Shown: one piece after another, positions 1-5,724 of the stretch | How positions within the stretch are numbered: position 1 is the stretch's first letter | Layout: the number at the start of each line of letters is the position of its first letter | NCBI GenBank assembly: GCA_035651455.1 | Contig: DASRFR010000053.1 | Span: 1 to 10,984, forward strand | Direction of reading: 5' to 3' | DNA from: DASRFR01 sp035651455 | GTDB lineage: Bacteria > Acidobacteriota > Terriglobia > Terriglobales > Acidobacteriaceae | DNA length: 10,984 bases | Notes under the pieces: model-generated | What the model saw: only the letters and a program-made list of their open reading frames with translations | Databases searched by the model: none | What the model was told of the DNA's origin: nothing | Position numbers and translations under genes: made by a program

Positions 1-177
1 CATCCAGAGCCACTTGCCCGAATCGCACCAAGCCCACTTCAGCCATAACCAGCAGCGAGTTTCGCCGGAGCTGGCCGCAGCATAACCCGGTTTCGTTGCT
101 GTCAGCCTGGAGTGGAACTTAGGATGTCAACAGAGCCAAACACGCTCTACGCACCCTCTGACCCGCAATCGGTAAGG

Positions 178-206
178 TTGAAAAGTGCCCTCGCACTTTA
201 CAGAAT
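178..206 (+). promoter_or_regulatory. Candidate sigma-70-like promoter of rmlAB
   Basis: TTGAAA at 178-183 (5 of 6 to the -35 consensus) is followed after exactly 17 bp by CAGAAT at 201-206 (4 of 6 to the -10 consensus). Transcription would start near 213, only about 12 nt before the rmlA ATG and almost on its ribosome binding site. That very short leader lowers confidence. This is a match by eye only. Confidence 0.3.
182..199. repeat. Perfect 7-bp inverted repeat in rmlA promoter spacer
   Basis: AAAGTGC (182-188) and GCACTTT (193-199) are exact reverse complements separated by the 4-nt loop CCTC. The symmetry fills nearly the whole spacer between the candidate -35 and -10 boxes, which is where a repressor operator often sits. 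It could also form a small RNA hairpin if transcription starts upstream. No T-run follows, so it is a poor intrinsic terminator. Confidence 0.5.
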
Positions 207-213
207 CTTTGAT

Positions 214-218
214 AAGGA
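214..218 (+). promoter_or_regulatory. Ribosome binding site deciding the rmlA start
   Basis: AAGGA lies 6 nt before the ATG at 225 and 12 nt before the second in-frame ATG at 231. The spacing favours 225 as the real start. Confidence 0.6.
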
Positions 219-224
219 CGCCGC

Positions 225-992
225 ATGAACATGAAAGGAGTCGTTTTGGGCGGTGGTACCGGAAGCCGACTGCTGCCGCTGACCAAGGTGACCAACAAGC
301 ATCTGCTGCCAGTATTCGACAAACCGATGATCTACTACCCCATCCAGACGCTGGTGAATGCCGGCATCACGGAGATTTTAATCGTTACGGGTGGCAAGAA
401 TGCGGGCGATTTTTTACGGCTGCTGGGAAATGGGCGTGAGTTCGGGCTGCCGCACCTCAACTATACCTACCAGGAGGGTGAAGGAGGCATTGCTGAGGCA
501 CTTGCCTTGGCAGAGCACTTCGCCCACGGCGACCGTATTTGCGTGGTACTCGGCGACAACTTGATTGAGAACAATATTTGCGCTGCGGTGGAGAACTATA
601 AACGGCAGCCTTCCGGGGCCAAGGTGCTACTGAAGCAGGTCCCAGACCCACAACGCTTCGGCGTGCCAGAAATTGTCGGCGACCGTATCGTGCGGATTGA
701 GGAGAAGCCGAAGCGCCCTAGATCTCCATATGCTGTGACTGGAATCTATTTCTACGACGCCAGCGTTTTCGAGAAGATCCGCCGTTTGAGCCGCTCAGCT
801 CGCGGGGAGCTGGAAATCACCGATGTCAACAATTTCTACATCGACGAGGGCACGCTCACCTACGACATCCTCGAGGGCTGGTGGACGGATGCCGGCACAT
901 TTGAGTCACTGCTACGTGCAAACAACCTGGTAGCCCGGACCGGCGCCAATCGCCTGAACGCCGTAGCCGCCGAAACGCATTTCGGAGAATAG
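225..992 (+). CDS. rmlA: Glucose-1-phosphate thymidylyltransferase (short form)
   Basis: The enzyme transfers dTMP from dTTP to glucose-1-phosphate, giving dTDP-glucose and pyrophosphate, the first step of dTDP-deoxysugar synthesis in the cytoplasm. Seen in the 255 residues: the nucleotide-binding signature GGGTGSRLLPLT (9-20) with R15, then K25 and the LLPVFDKPM block (27-35); LGDN (109-112) with D111 as likely metal ligand; EEKP (159-162); and GWWTDAGTFESL (218-229), where D222 matches the second metal ligand. Family members of the RmlA/RffH type are usually about 290 residues, so this one lacks the usual C-terminal extension and belongs with the short nucleotidyltransferases. It ends 4 bp before rmlB and was probably co-transcribed with it. 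Strict specificity for thymidylyl transfer over another NDP-sugar is inferred from the adjacent rmlB. Confidence 0.9.
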   Translation: MNMKGVVLGGGTGSRLLPLTKVTNKHLLPVFDKPMIYYPIQTLVNAGITEILIVTGGKNAGDFLRLLGNGREFGLPHLNYTYQEGEGGIAEALALAEHFAHGDRICVVLGDNLIENNICAAVENYKRQPSGAKVLLKQVPDPQRFGVPEIVGDRIVRIEEKPKRPRSPYAVTGIYFYDASVFEKIRRLSRSARGELEITDVNNFYIDEGTLTYDILEGWWTDAGTFESLLRANNLVARTGANRLNAVAAETHFGE

Positions 993-996
993 ACGC

Positions 997-2049
997 ATGC
1001 AGATATTCGTCACCGGTGGCGCGGGATTCATCGGCTCCAACTTCATTCATCACACGCTCGCGCTCCACCGCAATACCACGATTGTCAATTATGACAAGCT
1101 GACGTACGCCGGCAACCTTGAAAACGTCGCGACGCTTGCCAATCATCCGAATTACCGGTTCATTCGCGGGGACATTTGTGATGGTGCGCGCGTGTTCGAG
1201 GCCATGCGCGGCTGCGACGTCGTCGTGCACTTCGCGGCCGAGTCCCATGTAGACCGCAGTATCTACGAACCCGGGCCGGTAATTGATACCAATATCACCG
1301 GCACGTTCACCTTGCTCAAGGTGGCGCGGGAGCTGCAAGTGAAGCGCTTCGTTCAAGTCTCTACCGACGAAGTGTATGGCGATCTCCCCCAAGGCGTGTG
1401 CTCAACTGAGGAGTTTCCACTGGCGCCCAGCAGTCCCTATGCAGCTAGCAAGGCGGCAGCCGATATGCTGGTACGCTCATTCGTTCGTACCTACCGATTC
1501 CCGGCGCTGATTACGCGGGCATCTAACAATTACGGTCCTTACCAATTTCCCGAAAAATTCCTGCCCTTGATTATTTCAAATGCTCTGGCCGACAAGCCGC
1601 TGCCCGTTTACGGCGACGGTAAGCAGCAGCGTGATTGGCTTCATGTGGAAGACCATTGCCGCGGCATATTAGCCGTGATTGAGCGGGGGCGCGTGGGGGA
1701 GACCTACAACCTCGGTGGCGGCTCTGTCGAGATGAACATAAGCATGGTCCGGCGCGTATTGCGCCTTTTGGGAAAAACCGAAGACCTGATCAGTTACGTA
1801 GCGGACCGTCCAGGTCACGACCGGCGCTACGCGCTCGATTGCACGAAAGCAAGAGAGGAACTGGAATGGGCTCCCACGATTGGACTCGAAGAGGGCTTGC
1901 AAAGCACCGTCACGTGGTATGAACGGAACTCCGCCTGGCTGGAACGCGTGCGCGGCGGGGAATACCGCGAGTACTATGAACGATATTACGTCCACCGTGA
2001 CGCAAGCATTAGAGGCCTGGCGACTGCAACGCCGAGGACAGTTACCTGA
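997..2049 (+). CDS. rmlB: dTDP-glucose 4,6-dehydratase
   Basis: This extended short-chain dehydrogenase/reductase converts dTDP-glucose to dTDP-4-keto-6-deoxyglucose using tightly bound NAD+. Seen in the 350 residues: the Rossmann motif TGGAGFIGSN (6-15), D33 in NYDKLTYAGNLENV, HFAAESHVDRS (78-88), the catalytic triplet T123-D124-E125 in STDEVYG, Y148 and K152 of the YxxxK motif (YAASK), and the substrate-loop block SNNYGPYQFPEKFLP (176-190). GGAG (984-987) precedes the ATG by 9 nt. The usual family end, around the YYERYY stretch (326-331), is followed by about 19 residues that look unconserved (VHRDASIRG onward). The product is a branch point for L-rhamnose, fucosamine-type, viosamine and other sugars; rmlC and rmlD are not present here, so the final sugar is unknown. 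The next gene is convergent with a gap of only 2 bp. Confidence 0.95.
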   Translation: MQIFVTGGAGFIGSNFIHHTLALHRNTTIVNYDKLTYAGNLENVATLANHPNYRFIRGDICDGARVFEAMRGCDVVVHFAAESHVDRSIYEPGPVIDTNITGTFTLLKVARELQVKRFVQVSTDEVYGDLPQGVCSTEEFPLAPSSPYAASKAAADMLVRSFVRTYRFPALITRASNNYGPYQFPEKFLPLIISNALADKPLPVYGDGKQQRDWLHVEDHCRGILAVIERGRVGETYNLGGGSVEMNISMVRRVLRLLGKTEDLISYVADRPGHDRRYALDCTKAREELEWAPTIGLEEGLQSTVTWYERNSAWLERVRGGEYREYYERYYVHRDASIRGLATATPRTVT

Positions 2050-2051
2050 CT

Positions 2052-2735
2052 TTACCGCACTTTGTCGCGAGTAGCGCGGTGCCAAGGCTTTCTCAAATGC
2101 AGGATCGAAGCCGCACTTCTGGCGGGGTTTAGCGCGCATCGAAGCAGATTTATCAACACGCGCCTCCTCGTGTGCTCTTCCACTCGGCGAACCACCTTAG
2201 CATCGAGGAAATCCTCCAAGACCATCCAGCCGAATCCGCCGACCGGCGTAATCACGAGATCGACCTGCCCCGTGCCGTTGATAATTTTTCCTTTGTTCAC
2301 CCATTCACCTTGACGGCCATACTTTTCCACCGTCATTTCACTCAAGGGCCCAAGTTCCCATTGCAGACTATATGCTGCCGCCCACCCTGCCGCCTTCAGG
2401 CGGCTCTTCCAATACGCCTTTGAACGAGAAAGCTCGAGGTTGTAACCAGACGGGTCGTTTTGGACTTGGATGTACCCTGTCAGCGCGCCCTGCAGCGGGT
2501 GCGCGATGTAATTATCGAGAAAGGGATCCCCGTCACCCCAACCGGTGCTTGCCCATACCCTGAGGGACTTCGCGTAATCGCTGAAGTAGTGATTAAAGAG
2601 ACTGCCCTGGACCAGATGGTGGTCCATTTGAAAGAGGATCACGTACTGCAGCGTGAGCAGGGTGGCGGATTCCAGCAAGGCTCGCCGCCACGCGAACCCT
2701 CGTTTTGCCTGTCGCTTCCGAACCAGCGCGACCAC
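2052..2735 (-). CDS. Uncharacterised conserved protein, probably envelope-associated
   Basis: I do not know a function. The 227-residue reading begins with GTG at 2735. AGGAGG (2749-2754) lies upstream but 13 nt from that codon, longer than usual. Visible features: a basic start (KRQAKRGFAWRRALLES, 8-23); a hydrophobic stretch (24-36); a motif-like core with GWGDGDPFLDNYIAHP (65-80), QGALTGYIQVQNDP (82-95) and YWKSR (108-112); QWELGPLSE (125-133); a Gly-rich VDLVITPVGGFGW segment (158-170); and a C-terminal LNP...KPWHR block (202-220). The spaced W/G/D, NY..HP and QND motifs look like a real conserved family, which I associate with acidobacterial proteins of unknown role; a relation to the DUF3943 family is only a guess. 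The frame stays open upstream to 2801, and a signal peptide lies in a neighbouring frame, so the true N terminus may be longer (see 2736-3045). It lies between two polysaccharide gene blocks on the opposite strand. Confidence 0.7.
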   Translation of the reverse strand: MVALVRKRQAKRGFAWRRALLESATLLTLQYVILFQMDHHLVQGSLFNHYFSDYAKSLRVWASTGWGDGDPFLDNYIAHPLQGALTGYIQVQNDPSGYNLELSRSKAYWKSRLKAAGWAAAYSLQWELGPLSEMTVEKYGRQGEWVNKGKIINGTGQVDLVITPVGGFGWMVLEDFLDAKVVRRVEEHTRRRVLINLLRCALNPARSAASILHLRKPWHRATRDKVR

Positions 2736-3045
2736 CGCCGCGCTTGCGCCTCCTGCATCGGGTTCGGTCCGGAACAGAGGCGGGCTCCGTGCGCGTCTCG
2801 CTTACCGAAGGAGTGCTGGAACCTTCGCGGCAACGCCCGTCCGTGGGGTCACCGATCGACCTTTCATCAATCAAGCTGATTTTGACGGGGACCTGCAGGC
2901 AGGCAATGGGCGCTCGGGTACTCTCGAGGGTCCAGTTTTTGTGCTCGGTTTGCGTCGCCAACTGGGCAGCAGCAACAGCAATTAACCCTGATACCAGGAC
3001 TCCGGCAATTCCGACCCGCATTGCTGATTCGAGACCCTTTGGCAT
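2736..3045 (-). other. Displaced N-terminal signal-peptide region of the minus-strand gene (possible frameshift)
   Basis: A minus-strand frame beginning with ATG at 3045 (second ATG at 3021) encodes a good secretion signal: MRVGIAGVLVSGLIAVAAAQ, with an AAA-Q cleavage site. A polar Pro/Thr/Ser/Glu-containing stretch follows (EGSSTPSVSETRTEPASVPD). This is what would be expected ahead of the 2052-2735 protein, but it is one frame out. The downstream frame is open from 2801, so one extra base (or two missing) somewhere in about 2740-2801 would join the two into a secreted protein of about 330 residues. No homopolymer longer than 3 is present in that stretch. It could be a sequencing error, a real inactivating frameshift, or an unrelated open frame. 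Confidence 0.4.
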
Positions 3046-3160
3046 GTCGCCGCGGGTTTGTTACTTGCTTGTTTGGATTCGACTTACAAGAGCCTTGCTG
3101 CCCGAACGGTAGCGCCTTGAGAGCTGCTCCCGCACAAAGCTGATTTGTGCTGGAAGCGGG
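3046..3160. promoter_or_regulatory. Divergent intergenic region
   Basis: About 115 bp separate the putative start of the minus-strand signal peptide from the PAP2-Wzi gene. Promoters for both directions are expected here, but I found no -35/-10 pair convincing enough to list. The clear element is the inverted repeat at 3132-3150. Confidence 0.4.
3132..3150. repeat. Perfect 7-bp inverted repeat upstream of PAP2-Wzi gene
   Basis: GCACAAA (3132-3138) and TTTGTGC (3144-3150) are exact reverse complements around the 5-nt loop GCTGA. It ends 1 nt before the GGAAG ribosome binding site (3152-3156) of the ATG at 3161. It may be an operator for one or both divergent units, or a 5'-leader hairpin that influences ribosome access. 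Confidence 0.5.
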
Positions 3161-5665
3161 ATGTGGCTTGCGCCAGAGATGTTTGGAACGTTTCGAAACT
3201 GCCGGTGGAGAGGGCAAAGGCTTCTTGCCGCGATTGCCGCGCTCTTGATTGCCGGTCAATTCTGCCTCGCACAGGACTCGGCTCGACAAGCCGCGGCACC
3301 CTTGGCACGCTGCACCGATCTCAGCAGGACGATTGAGGTGCCATGTGTTCCTCCCGTTCCCGCCGCTACCCCCAGAACGGGCGAGACAACTGGTGAATCC
3401 TTACGGCTTTTTCCTCGGCATCTCGCTCGCGATCAGAAATTCCTCTGGACTTCGCCGCGGCGCATGCGCTTGCGCCATCTTGGAATCATGCTGCCCCTTG
3501 CCGGGGGGACGGCAGCATTGATAACTGCTGATCGCACAATCGCCAACAAGCTTCCCACTAGCCTCACTCTCCAGCATCGCAGTCAGACCTTCTCTGATTT
3601 CGGCGTTGCCGCGCTCGCTGGCACCGCGGGCGCTGCGTATCTGTGGGGGCATGTGACTGGTAACGATCACCTGCGCGACACTGGGATTCTAGGTACAGAA
3701 GCGGCGGCAACTACCTTCGCCATCACTTCCGCCGTGAAGTTTCTTGCCGGGCGCGAGCGTCCCTTGGCGGGCGGCCACAGTGGCTCGTTCCGCACCGGCG
3801 GCCGTTCCTTTCCTTCCGAGCATTCCAGTTTGGCATGGTCGTTGGCCACGGTGTTTGCCGGGCAGTATCCCGGGCCTGCTCCCAAACTCCTTGCTTATTC
3901 CGCTGCAGCGGCCGTTTCGGCCTCGCGAGTAATTAGCCGCGAACACTTTGCCTCTGATGTACTGGTCGGAAGCGCTCTGGGGTGGTTCATCGGCCGGGAG
4001 GTCCTGGCCTCGCATAACACGAACACCGAGGATGCGGAGAACTGGGGCACATTTGAGCGCGCGGCCGAAAATCGAGGACGCAATCCCGCCAATATGGGTT
4101 CGGCATATGTGCCCATGGACAGCTGGGTGTACGCGGCCTTTGACAGGCTGAGTGGCCTGGGATACCTGCCGTCCGCATTCGCCGGTTTGAAGCCTTGGAC
4201 GCGCATGGAATGCGCGCGCCTCCTGGAGGAGGCGCGTGAGCGCATCCAGCCCGAAGGAGAGGACAGCGATTTGGAAGCCCGGCGGATCTATGACGCTCTG
4301 GCTGCCGAGTTCAGCTTTGAAACTTCGGCGAGGAACGGGGGCTCCAATTTCGAAGCGATGGTTGAGTCCGTGTACGTCCGCGCGACCGGCATTCAGGGTC
4401 AGCCGCTGAATGACGGCTTTCATTTCGGCCAGACGGTAATCAATGACCAGGGCCGACCTTACGAACAGGGTGCGAATCTTGTTAGCGGCTTTTCCAGTCG
4501 CGCCAGCGCCGGACCTCTCACCTTTTACGTCAGGGGCGAGTATCAGCATGCGCCAACCGGTCCGGGAACTTCAGCCGGCCTTCAGCAATTGATTGCACAG
4601 CTGGATCAGACTCCCGTCCTCCCCGCCGAGTCCGGAAAAGCTACTAACCGTCTGCGGTTGTTAGACAGCTATGTCGGGCTCACCATGCACAACATGCAAT
4701 TCAGTTTTGGAAAGCAGAGTCTGTGGTGGGGACCTTCCCAGGGCGGGCCGCTGATGTTCAGCACGAACGCGGAACCGATCGTCATGTTTCGTGCAAGTTC
4801 CGTATCTCCATTCGAGCTGCCTGGCTTCCTGGCCTTGCTCGGTCCAATACGTACGGATTTTTTCGTCGGCAAACTTTCCGGTCATCGGTTTCCCACCCGA
4901 CCCTACATCAACGGCCAGAAGATCTCGTTCAAGCCCACTCCCAATCTTGAATTGGGGTTCTCTAAAATGGCTGTGTTTGGCGGCGGCAACGTTCCATTCA
5001 CTGCTCATTTGCTTTGGAAAAGCCTGACCGGTATTGGCCGTAGCAACGAAACCAATCTTCCGGGGGAAGATCCCGGCGATCGGCGCGGCGGGTTCGATTT
5101 CTCTTACCGTATTCCGAAGCTCCGGGACCGACTCGTACTGTACACTGATTCGCTGGTTGATGATGATCCGTCGCCGCTGGCGGCACCGCGTCGGGCGGCG
5201 TTTAACCCCGGCATCTATCTCACTCGCGTTCCTGGCGTCCACCGGCTGGATTTCCGGGCAGAAGCGGCTTACACGGACGTCCCTGCAGGCCGTAGCCTTC
5301 GCGGCGAGTTCATTTACTGGAATATCGTGTACCGAGATTCCCATACCAATAACGGCAATTTAATGGGGAGCTGGGTTGGCCGTGAGGGGCGAGGCATTCA
5401 GTTGTGGAGCACCTACCGGTTTTCCCCCAAGTGTTTTCTACGCATCGGTTACAGACACGGGAGGGTAGCGTCTGATTTCGTGCCTGCAGGAGGCAGGCTG
5501 GACGACTGGTCGGCAGAAGGACATTTACCTCTTCGGTCGGACTTGACGTTGACTGCATTCGCCCAGTTTGAGCGGTGGAGATTTCCAGTTCTCGCTGCTG
5601 CGAACCAGGAAAATTTTGTCGCCTCATTCCAATTAACATATTGGCCTAAGTGGCATGTACGCTAA
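3161..5665 (+). CDS. PAP2-family phosphatase fused to Wzi-type capsule assembly outer-membrane protein
   Basis: This is an 834-residue two-domain protein. Residues 1-38 look like a signal peptide (basic RNCRWRGQR, then LLAAIAALLIAGQFCLAQ). The PAP2 domain spans about 105-285 and has all three phosphatase motifs: KFLAGRERP (193-201; K193, R200), FPSEHSS (217-223; H221), and SRVISREHFASD (255-266; R256, H262, D266), with hydrophobic helices between. PAP2 enzymes of this kind remove phosphate from lipid pyrophosphates such as undecaprenyl-PP or from lipid A, facing the periplasm. From about 315 (VPMDSWVYAAFDRL, LEEARE) to the end the sequence resembles the Wzi capsule-assembly family: alternating beta-barrel strands, with KQSLWWGPSQGGPLM near 525 as the most Wzi-like block. 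In Escherichia coli Wzi is an outer-membrane barrel that binds capsule. The start at 3161 is supported by GGAAG 4 nt upstream; ATG 3179 is an alternative. It is the first gene of the long plus-strand run. Confidence 0.88.
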   Translation: MWLAPEMFGTFRNCRWRGQRLLAAIAALLIAGQFCLAQDSARQAAAPLARCTDLSRTIEVPCVPPVPAATPRTGETTGESLRLFPRHLARDQKFLWTSPRRMRLRHLGIMLPLAGGTAALITADRTIANKLPTSLTLQHRSQTFSDFGVAALAGTAGAAYLWGHVTGNDHLRDTGILGTEAAATTFAITSAVKFLAGRERPLAGGHSGSFRTGGRSFPSEHSSLAWSLATVFAGQYPGPAPKLLAYSAAAAVSASRVISREHFASDVLVGSALGWFIGREVLASHNTNTEDAENWGTFERAAENRGRNPANMGSAYVPMDSWVYAAFDRLSGLGYLPSAFAGLKPWTRMECARLLEEARERIQPEGEDSDLEARRIYDALAAEFSFETSARNGGSNFEAMVESVYVRATGIQGQPLNDGFHFGQTVINDQGRPYEQGANLVSGFSSRASAGPLTFYVRGEYQHAPTGPGTSAGLQQLIAQLDQTPVLPAESGKATNRLRLLDSYVGLTMHNMQFSFGKQSLWWGPSQGGPLMFSTNAEPIVMFRASSVSPFELPGFLALLGPIRTDFFVGKLSGHRFPTRPYINGQKISFKPTPNLELGFSKMAVFGGGNVPFTAHLLWKSLTGIGRSNETNLPGEDPGDRRGGFDFSYRIPKLRDRLVLYTDSLVDDDPSPLAAPRRAAFNPGIYLTRVPGVHRLDFRAEAAYTDVPAGRSLRGEFIYWNIVYRDSHTNNGNLMGSWVGREGRGIQLWSTYRFSPKCFLRIGYRHGRVASDFVPAGGRLDDWSAEGHLPLRSDLTLTAFAQFERWRFPVLAAANQENFVASFQLTYWPKWHVR
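4215..4236. repeat. 22-bp palindrome inside the PAP2-Wzi gene
   Basis: CGCGCCTCCT (4215-4224) and AGGAGGCGCG (4227-4236) are perfect reverse complements with a 2-bp GG centre. It encodes ARLLEEAR and sits just after the junction from the PAP2 to the Wzi part. A CTC-CTG-GAG-GAG codon run makes symmetry likely by chance, but the RNA hairpin would be very stable. Confidence 0.45.
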
Positions 5666-5710
5666 GGTGTCGCCCTTTAATTGTGACGCGACTGGCACCA
5701 GTCGTGAGCC

Positions 5711-5716
5711 GGGAGG
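5711..5716 (+). promoter_or_regulatory. Ribosome binding site deciding the Wzz-type gene start
   Basis: GGGAGG lies 8 nt before the in-frame GTG at 5725. The upstream in-frame GTG at 5650, which would overlap the previous gene by 16 bp, has no comparable site. Confidence 0.65.
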
Positions 5717-5724
5717 TAGCGGTT

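Larger units (their letters stand above)
1..224. other. Upstream region without an assignable gene
   Basis: No complete gene is visible. On the plus strand the three frames close at 46-48, 83-85 and 120-122, so the end of an upstream gene could lie in the frames closing at 83-85 or 120-122, but neither short tail is recognisable. On the minus strand a frame is open from 118 leftwards off the edge, with an ATG at 46-44 giving MAEVGLVRFGQVALD before the window ends. That could be the first 15 codons of a divergent gene, but no convincing ribosome binding site precedes it. Positions 123-224 hold the probable promoter and leader of rmlA. Confidence 0.4.

Noticed and set aside
182..199. Inverted repeat as intrinsic terminator of an upstream gene
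   Set aside because: The stem is short and AT-containing, and no T-run follows on the plus strand; an operator role fits its position better.
1976..2074. Small plus-strand frame of 32 residues (MNDITSTVTQALEAW...) overlapping the rmlB end
   Set aside because: It looks protein-like, but it overlaps rmlB and the minus-strand gene end, has no ribosome binding site and resembles nothing I recognise. It may be a remnant of a former downstream gene, but the support is too thin.
2705..3112. Plus-strand open frames opposite the minus-strand gene and its N-terminal part
   Set aside because: Their translations are Arg/Ser/Pro-rich with no motif. The minus strand carries a signal peptide and conserved-looking motifs.
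3689..4549. Minus-strand open frame of 286 residues
   Set aside because: It lies fully opposite the PAP2-Wzi gene, whose PAP2 motifs are intact; the antisense translation is low-complexity and without domains. It is a shadow frame.
4661..5344. Minus-strand open frame of 227 residues
   Set aside because: It is antisense to the Wzi barrel portion and has no recognisable domain.
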